DNA of 64,000 nt from Comamonas thiooxydans (GTDB taxonomy: Bacteria > Pseudomonadota > Gammaproteobacteria > Burkholderiales > Burkholderiaceae_C): positions 5,084,001 through 5,148,000 of the forward strand of contig NZ_AP026738.1 in assembly GCF_002157685.2 (NCBI RefSeq), read 5' to 3'. Each line of letters opens with the position of its first letter. Within the stretch, counting starts at the first letter, position 1. Under the pieces are notes generated by a model that worked only from the letters and a program-made list of their open reading frames with translations, had not been told where the DNA came from and did no database searches. This document shows positions 53,062 through 64,000 of this stretch, piece after piece. A program made the position numbers and the translations under genes.

Positions 53062-53871
53062 TTATCGTCTGGCCCTGGCAGCAGTTGCCGGCGCGGAGGT
53101 TCCAGTGGTCACGCCCTTGAGTCGCAAGGCATAGCCGTCTTCGTAACGCAGGTCTGCAGACTCCAGTGCCGCAGCCGAGCGCTTGTATTGAGAGGTGATC
53201 TGAGGCAGCGTGCGCACAAAGCGCTGCACGCGCTGCAATATGTCTTCGGTCGTGCCGCCGCCCAGTTCCAGCAGCGCATCGTTGTCCAGCACCAGCGTCC
53301 AACTGCCACGCGCATCCAGAGTCAGGCTGTCCAGCGCCACATCAAGCGGCTTCAAGGCCGGCTCCAGTGCTCGATACATCTGCAGAACACGCGGGGCCGA
53401 GCCCTCGGGGCCTTGCAGACGCGGCAGACCTTCGCGGTCCAGTTCGCCCAGATTGGCTTCAAACACTTCGCCGGCCTTGTTGACCAGACCGGTACCGGTC
53501 TCAGCCCCCCAGAAGGCCTCGGCCACATGCTCCTTGAGCGCAACGCGCAAGCCGTTCGGATATTCGCGGCGCACCTGAGCCTCCTGCACCCAGGGCACTT
53601 GCTCGAATGCATGCTGGGCCGCCTTCAGGTCCACGGTGAAGAAGTTGCCTTTGAGCACTGGCGCCACATTGGCGCGCAGCGTCACGGCGTTGTTATGCAC
53701 CAGCTCGCCTTCCACCACGATGCGACCGATATTGAAGGCCGGAGTTCGCATCAACCACCACCCCACGGCCATCACGCACGCCGTCAAGCAGCCCATGAAC
53801 ATCACCGTGGCAGTGATGTTCATGAGCTTGACGTCGAACGGGACGACGGCTGTGGGCTGGTTGCGGTTCAT
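53062..53871 (-). CDS. ftsQ: Cell division protein FtsQ
   Basis: 269 residues. A short cytoplasmic tail is followed by one membrane helix ([26 protein letters not shown]). The periplasmic POTRA domain starts [37 protein letters not shown], then the FtsQ domain has [30 protein letters not shown]. It bridges early and late division proteins with FtsB and FtsL. The ATG after GGAGCAGCC overlaps the ddlB stop by four bases (ATGA). Confidence 0.95.
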   Translation of the reverse strand: MNRNQPTAVVPFDVKLMNITATVMFMGCLTACVMAVGWWLMRTPAFNIGRIVVEGELVHNNAVTLRANVAPVLKGNFFTVDLKAAQHAFEQVPWVQEAQVRREYPNGLRVALKEHVAEAFWGAETGTGLVNKAGEVFEANLGELDREGLPRLQGPEGSAPRVLQMYRALEPALKPLDVALDSLTLDARGSWTLVLDNDALLELGGGTTEDILQRVQRFVRTLPQITSQYKRSAAALESADLRYEDGYALRLKGVTTGTSAPATAARARR

Positions 53872-54839
53872 GGCTGCTCCGCTTCTCCATCCAGCGTGCT
53901 CATGGCCAGGATGCCAAGGCACAGGTTTTCGTAGCTCACGCCGGAAGCGCGCGCAGCCATGGGGACGAGAGAATGCCCCGTCATGCCTGGAGAGGTATTG
54001 ATCTCCAGCAAGAAAGGCTTGCGGTCGCTGGCGCGAATCATGATGTCGGCACGCGCCCAGCCACGGCAGCCCAGGGTGCGGAAGGCTTTCTCCACAATGC
54101 GCTGGATCTCTGCCTCCTCGGCAGCCGGCAGGCCGCTAGGGCAGTGATACTGCGTGGTATCTGTGAAGTACTTGTTCTGGTAGTCGTAGTTGCCTTCGGG
54201 CGCAACGATTCGGATCACCGGCAGCGCAGCGGCCTTGGCACCCGTGCCCAGCACGGGGCAGGTGGTCTCGTCACCGGCAATGAACTGCTCGCACAGCACT
54301 TCTGCGTCGTACTGGGCCGCCAGCTCGTAGGCCTTGGCGCATTCGTCGGCATTCATCACCTTGGTCAGGCCGATGCTGGATCCGTCGCGTGCGGGCTTGA
54401 CGATCATGGGAGCGCCCAGGGCCTGCAACGCGTCACGGGTGGCTTCGGCCGAATCGACCATGCGCCAGTCCGGCGTGGGCAGGCCTTCAAAGCGCCAGAT
54501 GCGCTTGGTCATGATCTTGTCCATGGCGATGCTGGAAGCCATCACGCCCGAACCCGTATAGGGAATGTCCAGCAACTCCAGTGCACCCTGCACCGTGCCG
54601 TCCTCACCGTAGCGACCATGCAGCGCGATGAAGCAGCGGTCAAAGCCTTGCACCTTGAGCTGGTCCAGCCCCTGTTCGGCGGGGTCGAACTTGTGGGCAT
54701 CGACACCCTTGGACTGCAGTGCGGCCAGCACACCAGTGCCGGACATCAGCGAGACCTCGCGTTCAGACGAGCGACCGCCCATGAGCACGGCGACCTTGCC
54801 CAGTGCCTTCACGTCGATATTTGTACCAAACATGCTCAT
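53868..54839 (-). CDS. ddlB: D-alanine--D-alanine ligase
   Basis: 323 residues, ATP-grasp. [27 protein letters not shown] starts the N-terminal domain; [46 protein letters not shown], and the metal-binding [12 protein letters not shown] with [23 protein letters not shown] follow. It makes the D-Ala-D-Ala dipeptide added by MurF. The first ATG overlaps the murC stop in ATGA form, so it is used rather than a second ATG two codons on. Confidence 0.97.
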   Translation of the reverse strand: MSMFGTNIDVKALGKVAVLMGGRSSEREVSLMSGTGVLAALQSKGVDAHKFDPAEQGLDQLKVQGFDRCFIALHGRYGEDGTVQGALELLDIPYTGSGVMASSIAMDKIMTKRIWRFEGLPTPDWRMVDSAEATRDALQALGAPMIVKPARDGSSIGLTKVMNADECAKAYELAAQYDAEVLCEQFIAGDETTCPVLGTGAKAAALPVIRIVAPEGNYDYQNKYFTDTTQYHCPSGLPAAEEAEIQRIVEKAFRTLGCRGWARADIMIRASDRKPFLLEINTSPGMTGHSLVPMAARASGVSYENLCLGILAMSTLDGEAEQP

Positions 54840-56269
54840 TGCGCGCTCCCTGCGGGCGCAGCCAGCTCTTGTTTCTGAAGCATTTCAACCAATTTCCCAG
54901 GCACGGCGCCAATCGATCCGGCCCCCATGCACAGCAATACATCGCCCGCTTGCGCATTGGCAGCGATGGCTGCCGGCATATCGGCAATGTTTTCCACAAA
55001 TACAGGCTCGACCTTGCCGGCCACACGCAAGGCGCGAGCCAGGGAACGACCGTCTGCAGCCACGATGGGGGCCTCGCCCGCGGCATAGACCTCGGCCAGC
55101 AGCACCGAGTCGGCGCTGCCGATGACCTTCACAAAGTCCTCGAAACAGTCGCGTGTGCGGCTGTAGCGGTGTGGCTGGAAGGCCAGCACCAGGCGCTGCC
55201 CCGGGAAGGCACCGCGTGCCGCAGCCAGCGTGGCAGCCATTTCCACGGGGTGATGACCGTAGTCGTCGATGACGGTGAAAGTGCCTCCATTGGCAGCAGG
55301 CAGTTCGCCATAGCGCTGGAAGCGCCGTCCCACGCCCTTGAAGCCCTCCAAGGCGCGCAGCAGCGCCTCGTCGGAAATTTCGAGTTCCATGGCCACTGCT
55401 ACGGCAGACAAGGCGTTGAGCACGTTGTGCTCGCCAGGCAGGCTCAGCACGACTTCGAGATCGGGGTAACTCTGGCCGTTCTGGCGGCGCACGGTAAAGC
55501 GCATGCGACCGGCTTCGGCACACACGTTCACGGCGCGCACCTGGGCATCTTCGGCAAAGCCGTAGGTCGTGACCGGACGCGCCAGCTTGGGCAGGATCTC
55601 GCGCACGGCAGGGCTGTCGACGCAGAGGATGGCGCGCCCGTAAAACGGCATGCGATGCAGAAAGTCGACAAAGGCCTGCTTCAGACGGCCAAAGTCATGA
55701 CCGTAGGTTTCCATGTGATCGGCGTCGATATTGGTGACGACGGCCATCACAGGCAGCAGGTTCAGGAAGGAGGCATCGGACTCGTCGGCCTCGACCACGA
55801 TGTAGTCGCCCTGGCCCAGCTTGGCATTCGCACCGGCGCTGTTGAGCTTGCCGCCGATCACGAAGGTGGGGTCCAGACCGGCTTCGGCCAGCACACTGGT
55901 CACCAGGCTGGTGGTGGTGGTCTTGCCATGCGCGCCGGCAATGGCGATGCCCTGCTTGAAACGCATCAGCTCGGCGAGCATCAGCGCACGGGGAACCACA
56001 GGAATCTTTTTCTCGCGCGCAGCCAGGACCTCGGGGTTGTCGCCCTGCACGGCCGTGGACGTCACCACGGCATCGCTGCCAACAACGTTCTCGGCCGTGT
56101 GACCGACAAAGGTCTTGATACCCAGGCCCGCCAGGCGACGCAGCGTGGCGCTGTCGGCAAGATCAGAGCCTGAAATGGCGTAACCCAGGTTGTGCAGAAC
56201 CTCTGCAATACCGCTCATGCCGGCGCCGCCAATACCGACAAAGTGAATGTGATGAATGGCGTGTTTCAT
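54836..56269 (-). CDS. murC: UDP-N-acetylmuramate--L-alanine ligase
   Basis: 477 residues. The N-terminal [29 protein letters not shown] is the MurC nucleotide fold; the ATP loop [12 protein letters not shown] and carbamoyl-Lys-type region follow, with [27 protein letters not shown]. The C-terminal domain has [20 protein letters not shown] and [11 protein letters not shown]. It adds L-Ala to UDP-MurNAc, the first stem-peptide step. It overlaps murG by four bases and ddlB by four. Confidence 0.97.
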   Translation of the reverse strand: MKHAIHHIHFVGIGGAGMSGIAEVLHNLGYAISGSDLADSATLRRLAGLGIKTFVGHTAENVVGSDAVVTSTAVQGDNPEVLAAREKKIPVVPRALMLAELMRFKQGIAIAGAHGKTTTTSLVTSVLAEAGLDPTFVIGGKLNSAGANAKLGQGDYIVVEADESDASFLNLLPVMAVVTNIDADHMETYGHDFGRLKQAFVDFLHRMPFYGRAILCVDSPAVREILPKLARPVTTYGFAEDAQVRAVNVCAEAGRMRFTVRRQNGQSYPDLEVVLSLPGEHNVLNALSAVAVAMELEISDEALLRALEGFKGVGRRFQRYGELPAANGGTFTVIDDYGHHPVEMAATLAAARGAFPGQRLVLAFQPHRYSRTRDCFEDFVKVIGSADSVLLAEVYAAGEAPIVAADGRSLARALRVAGKVEPVFVENIADMPAAIAANAQAGDVLLCMGAGSIGAVPGKLVEMLQKQELAAPAGSAQ

Positions 56270-57351
56270 GCTGCCAACTCCTCACAAGCGGCGACCACCT
56301 TCGCGGTGGCATCAGTCTTTTGCATTTTCTTCGCGAGTTCAGCGCGCTCCAACAGCGTCGCACGCTGCATATTTTGTAGCATTTCCGCCAACCCTTGGGC
56401 GCTCAAAGTACTTTGCGGCTGTAACCAACCGCCACCGGCGTCCACCAGAAAGCGCGCATTGCTGGTCTGGTGGTCATCCACTGCCGCCGGAAACGGTACA
56501 TAGACCGCTGCTGCGCCCACGGCGGCAATCTCGGTCACGGTGCTGGCACCGGCACGGCAGACGATGAGGTCGGCATCGGCAAAGGCCTTGGCCGTGTCAT
56601 CGATGAAGGGGGCCAGCTCGGCCTGTACGCCTGCAGCCTGATAGTTGGCACGCAGCGCATCGATCTGTGCCGCTCCGCTCTGGTGCAGCACCACGGGGCG
56701 TTGCCCGGCGGGCATCAGGGCCAGAGCCTGGGGCACGATCTCATTGAGCGCCCTGGCTCCCAGGCTGCCGCCCACTACCAGCAGCTTGAGCGGGCCGCTG
56801 CGGCCGGCAAAGCGCTGGGCTGGCTCGGCCTGCTCCAGAAACGCTTGACGCAGCGGATTGCCCACCCATTCACCCTTGGCAAATACCTTGGGGAAAGCCG
56901 TGAACACTCGCTTGGCCACCTTGGCCACGACCTTGTTGGCCATGCCGGCCACGGAGTTCTGTTCGTGCAGTACCACGGGCACGCCGGACAGGGCAGCCAT
57001 CAACCCACCGGGCACGGTGAGATAGCCGCCCAGACCGATGACCACATCGGGCTGCACACGCCTGACGACACTGCGCGCCTGCGCAAAGGCCTTGCTCAGC
57101 TTGAAGGGCAGCTGCAGCAATGTCTTTACGCCCTTGCCGCGCACGCCGCCGAACTCGATGGTCTCCAGTGCAAAGCCCTGCGGCGGCACGATGCGCGACT
57201 CCATGGATCCGGGCGCGCCCAGCCAGTGCACATTCCAGCCGCGCGCGCGCAACTCCTGCGCCACGGCCAACCCGGGGAAGATATGGCCGCCGGTTCCGCC
57301 GGCAATCACCAGCGCGGTGCGCTGCCTGTTTTGCTGAACGGGGAGCGTCAT
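56266..57351 (-). CDS. murG: UDP-N-acetylglucosamine--undecaprenyl-PP-MurNAc-pentapeptide GlcNAc transferase
   Basis: 361 residues, GT28. [32 protein letters not shown] is the first G loop; the acceptor side has [18 protein letters not shown] and [18 protein letters not shown]. The donor side has [21 protein letters not shown] and [32 protein letters not shown]. It turns lipid I into lipid II on the inner face of the membrane. Four-base overlaps with ftsW and murC show tight coupling. Confidence 0.97.
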   Translation of the reverse strand: MTLPVQQNRQRTALVIAGGTGGHIFPGLAVAQELRARGWNVHWLGAPGSMESRIVPPQGFALETIEFGGVRGKGVKTLLQLPFKLSKAFAQARSVVRRVQPDVVIGLGGYLTVPGGLMAALSGVPVVLHEQNSVAGMANKVVAKVAKRVFTAFPKVFAKGEWVGNPLRQAFLEQAEPAQRFAGRSGPLKLLVVGGSLGARALNEIVPQALALMPAGQRPVVLHQSGAAQIDALRANYQAAGVQAELAPFIDDTAKAFADADLIVCRAGASTVTEIAAVGAAAVYVPFPAAVDDHQTSNARFLVDAGGGWLQPQSTLSAQGLAEMLQNMQRATLLERAELAKKMQKTDATAKVVAACEELAA

Positions 57352-58619
57352 GCGTGACCTCCCTTCATCAGCAGCTTGTTTTCGTAATCGACTCGGAGCA
57401 CCACAGCTATCGCAATCAAATTCATCAAAATGGCCGAACCGCCAAAACTCATTAACGGCAGAGTCAGACCTTTGGTTGGCAGGGCGCCCAGATTCACACC
57501 CATGTTGATAAAGGCCTGGAAGCCCATCCAGATCGCCACGCCCTCGGCCACCAGCCCGGCAAAGACACGGTCCAGCGCAATGGCCTGACGGCCGATCAGC
57601 ATGATGCGGCGGGTCAACCAGAAGAAGACGGCAGCAATCAGCAGCAGGCCGACCAGACCAAATTCTTCGCCGATCACGGCCAGCAGAAAGTCGGTATGCG
57701 CTTCGGGCAGCCAGTGCAGCTTTTCCACGCTGCGGCCCAGGCCCACGCCAAAGATCTCGCCCCGCCCGATGGCAATCAGCGCATGCGAGAGCTGATAGCC
57801 CTTGCCCAGCGCATGCTTCTCATCCCAGGGATCGAGGTAGGCAAAAATACGTTCGCGGCGCCACTCCGAGGTGGCGATGATCATGCCGAAGGCCAGCACC
57901 ACCAGCAGCGCGATGATGAAGAACATGCGCGCGTTCACGCCGCCCAGGAACAGAATGCCCATGGAGATCACGACGATCACCATGAAGGCCCCCATGTCTG
58001 GCTCGGCCAGCAGCAGCACGCCCACCACGACCACGGCCAGGCCCATGGGCAGCACGGCGCGGAAGAAGCGCTCCTTGACCTCCATCTTGCGCACCATGTA
58101 GTCGGCCGCGTAGATCAGGATGGAGAACTTGGCCAGCTCGGAAGGCTGGAAGTTCATGATGCCCAGCGACAGCCAGCGCCGCGCGCCGTTGACCACCGTG
58201 CCCACATGCGGGATCAGCACCGCCATCAGCAACACGATGGAGATCAGAAACAGCTTGCGCGCCACCTTCTCCCAGACATTCATGGGCACCTGGAAAGCCA
58301 GCAGCGCGGCCACAAAGGCCATGCCTATCGACATGGTGTGGCGCAGCAGAAAGTGATAGGGCTCGATCTTGCCGAAGCGGGGATTGTCCGGCATCGCAAT
58401 CGATGCCGAATACACCATGACCAGACTCCAGGACAGCAAGGCGATGACGACCCAGATCAATGCCTGATCCAGCCCCAGTACACTGGCCGGAGTACGGGTG
58501 GGACGGTCGTACAGCGGCCCACCTACGCGCACAGGCAGCACGTCGATGGGCCGTTCCTCTGCGCTGCGGAACCACGAGCGCATGCGGCCGGAGAGGCTGG
58601 TCAGGAAGGCGGCTGTCAT
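57348..58619 (-). CDS. ftsW: Cell division glycan polymerase FtsW
   Basis: 423 residues, SEDS family with about ten membrane helices and an N-terminal cytoplasmic tail of about 45 residues. Hallmarks are [54 protein letters not shown], the loop [40 protein letters not shown], and [28 protein letters not shown]. It polymerises septal glycan with FtsI. Its place between murD and murG in the dcw order separates it from RodA. Confidence 0.97.
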   Translation of the reverse strand: MTAAFLTSLSGRMRSWFRSAEERPIDVLPVRVGGPLYDRPTRTPASVLGLDQALIWVVIALLSWSLVMVYSASIAMPDNPRFGKIEPYHFLLRHTMSIGMAFVAALLAFQVPMNVWEKVARKLFLISIVLLMAVLIPHVGTVVNGARRWLSLGIMNFQPSELAKFSILIYAADYMVRKMEVKERFFRAVLPMGLAVVVVGVLLLAEPDMGAFMVIVVISMGILFLGGVNARMFFIIALLVVLAFGMIIATSEWRRERIFAYLDPWDEKHALGKGYQLSHALIAIGRGEIFGVGLGRSVEKLHWLPEAHTDFLLAVIGEEFGLVGLLLIAAVFFWLTRRIMLIGRQAIALDRVFAGLVAEGVAIWMGFQAFINMGVNLGALPTKGLTLPLMSFGGSAILMNLIAIAVVLRVDYENKLLMKGGHA

Positions 58620-60526
58620 GCGCCGTCCTCCAGTTGCTGGCCGGCTTCCAGCGCCAGCTCGCGCACCGCTTCCACAAACTGGTGGGCGCGGTCCGCGTAG
58701 TCCTTGAACATGTCCATGCTCGCACAGGCCGGCGAGAGCAGCACCGCATCATTGGCATGGGCCAGGCGCGCGGCCTGCTGCACGGCGTCCTGCATGCTTG
58801 CAGCATCGACCAGGCTCACGCCGGTGTCGCCCAGAGCCTCGCGAATCTGCGGCGCATCCTGGCCGATCAGCACAGCCGCACGCACATAGCGCGAGACGGG
58901 GGCGGCCAGTGGCGTGAAGTCCTGGCCCTTGCCCAGACCGCCCAGAATCACCACGATGCGGTGGTCCGGCCCCAGGCCCATGAGGGCTGCCACGGTGGCG
59001 CCCACGTTCGTGCCCTTGCTGTCGTCAAAGTATTCGACATCGCCCACCCGGCCCACGGGCTGCACGCGGTGCGGCTCGCCCCGGTATTCGCGCAGGCCGT
59101 AGAGCAGCGGTGCCAGCGTGCATCCCGCGCCGGTCGCCAGCGCCAGGGCCGACAGCGCATTGATGGCGTTGTGGCGGCCGCGGATGCGCAGCGCATCGGC
59201 GGGCATCAGGCGCACGATGTGCAGATCGTCTGCGTTCTTGCCCTTGCTGGTTTCGTCGGCCTCATGGGCGCGCACCAGCCAGGTCATGCCGTTGACCACC
59301 TCCAGACCGAAGTCGCCGGGGCGGCGCGGCATGTCGCCGCCAAAGGTGACATGGGCACGCTGGAAAGTCTTACCGCGCTTGCCGGGCACCGCCACGGGCG
59401 CGGGCAGCATGGCCATGACGACGGGGTCTTCGCGGTTGAGGACCATCAGAGCCTGTTCGCCAAAGACATGGGCCTTGGCATCGGCATAGGCCTGCATGCC
59501 ACCATGCCAGTCCAGATGGTCCTGGGTGATATTGAGCACCGTGGCTGCCGTGGGCTCGAAGCCGCGGCAGTCGTCGAGCTGGAAGCTGGACAGCTCCAGC
59601 ACCCAGGCTTGGGGCAGAGTCTCGGCATCGATGCGACCGGACAGGGTGTCGAGCAGCGAAGGACCGATATTGCCGGCCACGCCCACGCTCAATCCGCCAT
59701 GCTCCAGCAGCTGACCGGTCAGTGAGGTGACCGTGGTCTTGCCGTTGGTGCCGGTGATGCCCAGCACCTTGGGCGCATAGCCATGGGCTTCGCGCAGGCC
59801 CTTGAGCGCAAAGGCAAACAGGTCCAGTTCGCCGCCCGTGGGCAAGCCGATGCTGCGCGCGGCATTGAAGACCGGAGCAACGCTGGCCGGGCTCAGACCC
59901 GGCGAACGATAGACGGAGCTCAGGCTCTGGCCATCGACCAGAGCAGCCGTGAATGCGCCGGCGACAAAGCGCACGCCGGGCAGTTCGGCCTGCAGCGCAG
60001 GCAGATAGGGCGGGGCTTCGCGCGTGTCAGCCACGGTGACGTCGGCACCGGCACGCACGCACCAGCGTGCCATGGCGATGCCCGAGATACCCAGACCCAG
60101 AATCAGCACGCGCTGGCCCTGCAGGTGCTGGGCTGCGCCTTGCGGCCAATGCACGGGGACAGGTGGCAGCTCCACCACTTCTTCCAGCCCGGCTTCGGGC
60201 TGCGACTCGACTTCGGTCACTTCGGCATCGGCCGCATCGGAGATGCTGGGGTCGGCAAAGATCTGTGCCACAAAGGCGGCCGCATCCCTGGCAGCCGTCA
60301 AGGTGGAGATATCGGGCACCGGCTCGGCATCCAGCGTCTTGGCGATGATGGCTGGCGCTTCCATTTCAGGAGCTTCTTGCGCTTGCTCCTGAATCACTTC
60401 AGACATACTTCCATCTAAAATGCTTTGCAGATCAGCGATAGGCGCTTGCGTTTGCATAGCACCCTCTCCCGCATCCACATCCGGCTGCAGAAGCTGATCG
60501 TCGAGCTTGAGGTCTTCGTCTTGCAT
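58616..60526 (-). CDS. murD: UDP-N-acetylmuramoylalanine--D-glutamate ligase with N-terminal extension
   Basis: 636 residues, nearly 200 more than E. coli MurD (438). Residues 1 to about 130 are an acidic, Ala/Glu-rich extension with no fold I recognise. The MurD core starts [21 protein letters not shown] and has the ATP loop [38 protein letters not shown], and the C-terminal [16 protein letters not shown] and [21 protein letters not shown]. It adds D-Glu to UDP-MurNAc-L-Ala. TGAGGTAA before the ATG supports this start; internal ATGs would shorten the extension. A repeat-like palindrome lies in the extension. It overlaps ftsW by four bases. Confidence 0.93.
   Translation of the reverse strand: MQDEDLKLDDQLLQPDVDAGEGAMQTQAPIADLQSILDGSMSEVIQEQAQEAPEMEAPAIIAKTLDAEPVPDISTLTAARDAAAFVAQIFADPSISDAADAEVTEVESQPEAGLEEVVELPPVPVHWPQGAAQHLQGQRVLILGLGISGIAMARWCVRAGADVTVADTREAPPYLPALQAELPGVRFVAGAFTAALVDGQSLSSVYRSPGLSPASVAPVFNAARSIGLPTGGELDLFAFALKGLREAHGYAPKVLGITGTNGKTTVTSLTGQLLEHGGLSVGVAGNIGPSLLDTLSGRIDAETLPQAWVLELSSFQLDDCRGFEPTAATVLNITQDHLDWHGGMQAYADAKAHVFGEQALMVLNREDPVVMAMLPAPVAVPGKRGKTFQRAHVTFGGDMPRRPGDFGLEVVNGMTWLVRAHEADETSKGKNADDLHIVRLMPADALRIRGRHNAINALSALALATGAGCTLAPLLYGLREYRGEPHRVQPVGRVGDVEYFDDSKGTNVGATVAALMGLGPDHRIVVILGGLGKGQDFTPLAAPVSRYVRAAVLIGQDAPQIREALGDTGVSLVDAASMQDAVQQAARLAHANDAVLLSPACASMDMFKDYADRAHQFVEAVRELALEAGQQLEDGA
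60365..60393 (+). repeat. AGCTGCTTGCGCTT-type palindrome inside the murD extension
   Basis: TTCAGGAGC and GCTCCTGAA are perfect inverted arms around TTCTTGCGCTT. The string AGCTTCTTGCGCTT (60371-60384) differs by one base from AGCTGCTTGCGCTT at 7801. It is read in-frame on the minus strand as part of the murD N-terminal extension. Confidence 0.55.
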
Positions 60527-60531
60527 GGCGA

Positions 60532-61710
60532 TTACCTCAGCTTCAGGGTGGACAGGCCCAGCAGGCACAGCAGCATGGTGATGATCCAGAAGCGGATCAC
60601 GACCTGAGTCTCCTTCCAGCCGCTCTTTTCAAAGTGGTGGTGCAGCGGCGCCATCTTCAGCAGACGACGGCCCTCGCCATAACGCTTCTTGGTGTACTTG
60701 AAGTAAGTCACCTGCAGCATCACCGAGATGGCTTCCGCGACAAAGATGCCGCCCATCACGGCCAGCACGATTTCCTGGCGCACGATCACGGCAATCGTGC
60801 CCAGAGCGGCACCCAGCGCCAGCGCGCCCACGTCGCCCATGAAGACCTGGGCGGGGTGTGCGTTGAACCAGAGAAATGCCAGACCGGCGCCCGCCATGGC
60901 GCCGCAGAACACCATCAGCTCGCCCGTGCCGGGGATGCTGGGAAACAGCAGATAGCGCGCATAGGTGGCGTTACCGGTCACATAGGCGAAGATGCCCAGG
61001 GCCGTGCCCACCATGATGACGGGCATGATGGCCAGACCGTCGAGGCCGTCGGTCAGGTTCACGGCATTGCTGGCGCCCACGATGACCAGATAGGTCATGA
61101 CGATGAAGCCCAGCACGCCCAGCGGGTAGCTGACTTCCTTGAAGAAGGGCACCATCAGGCCGGCCTTGGGCGGCAGGTCCATGGAAAAGCCCGACTGCAC
61201 CCAGGAGATGAACAGGCCGAAAACCTCGGCGTTGTTGTTCTCGGAAATGCAGAACACCAGATACAGGGCGGCCAGCAGGCCGATGACGGACTGCCAGAAA
61301 TACTTCTCGCCCGAGCGCATGCCCTCGGGGTCCTTGTTGACGACCTTGCGCCAGTCGTCCACCCAGCCAATCGCACCGAAGCCCAGCGTGACCAGCAGCA
61401 CGATCCAGACAAAGCGGTTGGACAGGTCAAACCACAGCAGTGTGGACACGGCAATCGAGAACAGAATCAGCACGCCGCCCATGGTGGGCGTGCCGCTTTT
61501 GACCAGATGGGTCTCCATGCCGTAGCCGCGCACGGGCTGGCCGATCTTGAGTGCGGTCAGCATGCGAATCGCCCTCGGACCGACGATCAGGCCGATCAGC
61601 AAGGCGGTGACGGCGGCCAGCACGGCGCGCAGCGTCAGATACTGGAAGACGCGCAGAAAGCCGAATTCCGGCGAGATACCCTGCAGCCATTGAGCAAGCA
61701 TCAGCAGCAT
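60532..61710 (-). CDS. mraY: Phospho-MurNAc-pentapeptide transferase
   Basis: 392 residues with about ten membrane helices. [18 protein letters not shown], the conserved Asp cluster in [36 protein letters not shown], and the C-terminal [23 protein letters not shown] are the MraY family blocks. It makes lipid I from UDP-MurNAc-pentapeptide and undecaprenyl phosphate. AGGAGG precedes the first ATG, which overlaps the murF stop by ten bases. Confidence 0.97.
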   Translation of the reverse strand: MLLMLAQWLQGISPEFGFLRVFQYLTLRAVLAAVTALLIGLIVGPRAIRMLTALKIGQPVRGYGMETHLVKSGTPTMGGVLILFSIAVSTLLWFDLSNRFVWIVLLVTLGFGAIGWVDDWRKVVNKDPEGMRSGEKYFWQSVIGLLAALYLVFCISENNNAEVFGLFISWVQSGFSMDLPPKAGLMVPFFKEVSYPLGVLGFIVMTYLVIVGASNAVNLTDGLDGLAIMPVIMVGTALGIFAYVTGNATYARYLLFPSIPGTGELMVFCGAMAGAGLAFLWFNAHPAQVFMGDVGALALGAALGTIAVIVRQEIVLAVMGGIFVAEAISVMLQVTYFKYTKKRYGEGRRLLKMAPLHHHFEKSGWKETQVVIRFWIITMLLCLLGLSTLKLR

Positions 61711-63128
61711 GCGGCCTCCTCGCAGTTGCCCTGTTTCTTGTCTGCGCAGGCCTCAATGCTCTGCACCACTTGCTCCATCTTCATGAACCGCGAACCCTTG
61801 ACCAACACGCTACCTACCTTGGGTAAAACTGCGCACACCGCCTGCTGAAGGGCGGCCATGCTATCAAAATGCTGAGCTCCACTGCCAAAGGCAGAGGCCG
61901 CAAACGCGCTCTGGTCACCCAGAGCAAAAAAATGGGCAATACCAGCCTGCTGCGCCAGGGCGCCGGCCTCGGCATGGAACTGCGGGCCGTTATCGCCGAC
62001 CTCCCCCATGTCGCCCAGCACCAGCAACTGCGGTGCGGGCAGCTCGGCCAGCACGGCAATGGCAGCAGCCACGGAATCGGGGTTGGCGTTATAGGTGTCA
62101 TCGACCACCGTAACGCCTTGACCATTGATCTGCACAGCCAGCGCGCGCGAGCGCCCCGTCACGGGTTCGAAACCGGACAGTCCCTGCGCAATGGCCGCCA
62201 GAGACACGCCGGCGGCATGGGCACAGGCAGCAGCGGCCAGTGCATTGCGCACATTGTGGCGGCCGGCAATATGCAGCTGCACGGCAGCCACGCCTTGCGG
62301 GGTATTCAGCGCAAAACTCCAGGCTCCGTCGGCCCAGACCACATCGCAGGCAAAAACCTGAGCCCCATCAGCGGCCTCGCCAAACATCAGGCTGGGGCGA
62401 CCGGCACTCAGCTCGGTCCACAGCGGCGTGTATTCATCCCCAGCGGGGAAGATGGCCACGCCGTCCCGGGGCAGAAAGCCCAGCACCGAGCCGTTCTCAC
62501 GCGCCACGGCTTCCACCGTCCCCATGAACTCCTGGTGTTCGCGCTGGGCGTTGTTGACCAGAGCCACCGTGGGCTGGCCGATGGCAGCCAGCTCGGCAAT
62601 CTCGCCGGGGTGGTTCATGCCCATCTCCAGCACCGCAATGCGATGCGCACCCGTCATGCGCAACAGGTTCAGCGGCATGCCGATGGAGTTGTTGAAATTG
62701 CCGCGCGTGGCCAGCGCTGCCTCGCCCTGCGCGCCCACGTGCGCGCGCAGGATGGAGGCAATCATCTGCGTGACCGTGGTCTTGCCATTGCTGCCGGTCA
62801 CGGCAATCAGCGGCAGATCGAACTGCGCACGCCAGGCCCTCGCCAGCGCACCCAATGCCAGCAGCGTATCCGGCACTTCGATGCCGGACATGCCCGCAGC
62901 TTCCAGCCCGTGGCTGGCAATGGCCGCCACGGCACCGGCGGCCTGCGCCTGAGGCAGAAAATCATGGGCGTCAAAACGCTCGCCCTTCAGGGCCACGAAC
63001 AAGTCCCCGTCCTGCAGCGTGCGCGTATCGGTGTGCACGCGTGCCAGCTCCAGCTGGCCGTTGCCGACCAGGCGGGCTTGGGGGATATGCGTCTGGATCA
63101 GCTCCAGCGCTTTTGCCAGGGTCATCAT
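61701..63128 (-). CDS. murF: UDP-N-acetylmuramoyl-tripeptide--D-alanyl-D-alanine ligase
   Basis: 475 residues. [27 protein letters not shown] is the MurF N-terminal domain, then the ATP loop [48 protein letters not shown] and the C-terminal [17 protein letters not shown] and LGDMGEVG. It joins D-Ala-D-Ala to the tripeptide precursor. Two adjacent ATGs exist; the first overlaps the murE stop as ATGA. The last residues ([15 protein letters not shown]) are Cys-rich and unusual for MurF. Confidence 0.96.
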   Translation of the reverse strand: MMTLAKALELIQTHIPQARLVGNGQLELARVHTDTRTLQDGDLFVALKGERFDAHDFLPQAQAAGAVAAIASHGLEAAGMSGIEVPDTLLALGALARAWRAQFDLPLIAVTGSNGKTTVTQMIASILRAHVGAQGEAALATRGNFNNSIGMPLNLLRMTGAHRIAVLEMGMNHPGEIAELAAIGQPTVALVNNAQREHQEFMGTVEAVARENGSVLGFLPRDGVAIFPAGDEYTPLWTELSAGRPSLMFGEAADGAQVFACDVVWADGAWSFALNTPQGVAAVQLHIAGRHNVRNALAAAACAHAAGVSLAAIAQGLSGFEPVTGRSRALAVQINGQGVTVVDDTYNANPDSVAAAIAVLAELPAPQLLVLGDMGEVGDNGPQFHAEAGALAQQAGIAHFFALGDQSAFAASAFGSGAQHFDSMAALQQAVCAVLPKVGSVLVKGSRFMKMEQVVQSIEACADKKQGNCEEAACC

Positions 63129-64000
63129 GACCGAATCTTTCCTTCGCGGGCTGCGAGCGCCTTCTGCGCCTCAGCCATGTCGGAGAACGGATGGCGCACG
63201 CCCTTCGTCTCCTGATAGTCCTCATGTCCCTTGCCGGCAATCAGCACCACATCGCGCGCATCGGCACGGGCAATGGCTTGGGCAATGGCCGCCGCGCGGT
63301 CGGCCTGAACATGCAATGTCTCGCCCGCCTGCATGCCGGCCAGAATCTGGTCGATGATGCTTTCGGGCACTTCGCTGCGCGGGTTGTCGCTGGTGACGAA
63401 AACGCCGTCGGCATTCGCCTGGGCGGCCTGTCCCATCAACGGGCGCTTGCTGTTGTCCCTGTCACCGCCGCAGCCGAACACGCACCACAGCTTGCCCTGG
63501 CGCTGGCGCACTGCAGGCTGCAGGGCGCGCAGGGCTTTTTCCAGCGCATCGGGGGTGTGGGCATAGTCCACGGCCACCAGAGGCAGGCCGGGCTTGACGA
63601 TCTGCTGCATGCGACCGGGCACGGGCTCCAGATGGGCGCAGGCAGCCACAGCCTCTTCCAGCGTCAGACCCAGGCAACGCAGGGCGGCCAGCACCCCCAG
63701 CAGATTGGAGACGTTGTACTGGCCGACCAGACGCGTGTTCATGCGCAGACTGTGACCGGCTTCCAGCACGGTAAAGCTCAGGCCCTCGTCGCCCAGACCG
63801 ATGTCCTTGGCCTGCAGGCGCGCCGGCCCCTGGATGGAAACGCTCCACACATCCATGGCGCGGCCTTGCAGCCTGGCCCAGAGCCTGGCGCCATGCGCGT
63901 CGTCGATATTGACCACAGCCGCTGGCAGGCCGGGCCAGTCGAACAGCTGGGCCTTGGCCTGCCAGTAGGCATCCATGCTGCCGTGATAGTCCAGGTGGTC
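63125..64000 (-). CDS. murE: UDP-N-acetylmuramoyl-tripeptide synthetase MurE, C-terminal part
   Basis: The last 291 codons; the start lies beyond the window. DHLDYHGSMDAYWQAKAQLF is the MurE central block just after the carbamoyl-Lys region. NTRLVGQYNVSNLLGVLAALRCLG, PGRMQQIVKPGLPLVAVDYAHTPDALEKALRAL, VFGCGGDRDNSKRPLMGQAA, and the substrate-selective DNPRSEVPESII (the DNPR that recognises meso-diaminopimelate) follow. It adds meso-diaminopimelate to UDP-MurNAc-L-Ala-D-Glu, fitting mpl in this window. Confidence 0.96.
   Translation of the reverse strand, partial: DHLDYHGSMDAYWQAKAQLFDWPGLPAAVVNIDDAHGARLWARLQGRAMDVWSVSIQGPARLQAKDIGLGDEGLSFTVLEAGHSLRMNTRLVGQYNVSNLLGVLAALRCLGLTLEEAVAACAHLEPVPGRMQQIVKPGLPLVAVDYAHTPDALEKALRALQPAVRQRQGKLWCVFGCGGDRDNSKRPLMGQAAQANADGVFVTSDNPRSEVPESIIDQILAGMQAGETLHVQADRAAAIAQAIARADARDVVLIAGKGHEDYQETKGVRHPFSDMAEAQKALAAREGKIRS

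Overview
This is a GC-rich chromosomal window from a Comamonadaceae bacterium (Betaproteobacteria, Burkholderiales), most likely Comamonas. The evidence is periplasmic Bug/TctC-type binding proteins, a 969-residue NrdA with two ATP-cones, a Lys/Ala/Pro-rich histone H1-like protein, the beta-proteobacterial accBC-prmA and pilSR-ampD gene orders, and a complete dcw segment. The species call is inference. I see no prophage, insertion sequence, integrase, CRISPR array, rRNA or tRNA; nearly everything is core genome.

Layout. 1-2.5 kb: the end of a panE-like gene and two tandem Bug-type binding proteins. 2.6-7.3 kb: molybdate uptake and use (modE divergent from modA-modBC, then fdhD), with a clear ModE operator. 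7.4-9.3 kb: a small exported protein and miaB. 9.4-13.7 kb: a tightly coupled three-gene operon of unknown function (TPR-like protein, PcfJ-like protein, DUF1266-like membrane protein). 13.7-21.5 kb: an NlpC/P60 lipoprotein, ffh, divergent ypjD, then pilS-pilR-ampD. 21.5-26.2 kb: class Ia ribonucleotide reductase nrdAB under a paired NrdR box. 26.4-34.2 kb: the H1-like protein, then a minus-strand run containing a PfkB-family kinase, a DUF3426 protein, prmA, accC, accB, a TlpA-like protein and an unknown gene. 34.4-48.9 kb: mpl, yqcC-like, aroG, tldD, rodA, a YqiA-like esterase, an RNase II-family gene, a TonB-like protein, aroE, mtgA, ruvC and an RcnB-like gene. 49-64 kb: the minus-strand dcw cluster murE-murF-mraY-murD-ftsW-murG-murC-ddlB-ftsQ-ftsA-ftsZ-lpxC and a small coupled membrane protein.

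Cell-wall functions dominate: the dcw cluster makes and polymerises peptidoglycan, while mpl, ampD, mtgA, rodA and the NlpC/P60 protein recycle, extend or cut it.

The most interesting signal is upstream of aroG (DAHP synthase). A 20-codon leader peptide has seven consecutive aromatic codons (YFFYFWF). It is followed by an intrinsic terminator and a competing antiterminator pairing, and preceded by a perfect -35 hexamer. This looks like classical attenuation of the first step of aromatic amino-acid synthesis by Phe/Tyr/Trp supply. Other structure the genes do not explain includes a family of GC-rich repeats placed directly after stop codons in one orientation (six copies), and a second family of short palindromic elements with the core AGCTGCTTGCGCTT, two of which appear to lie in-frame inside aroE and murD.
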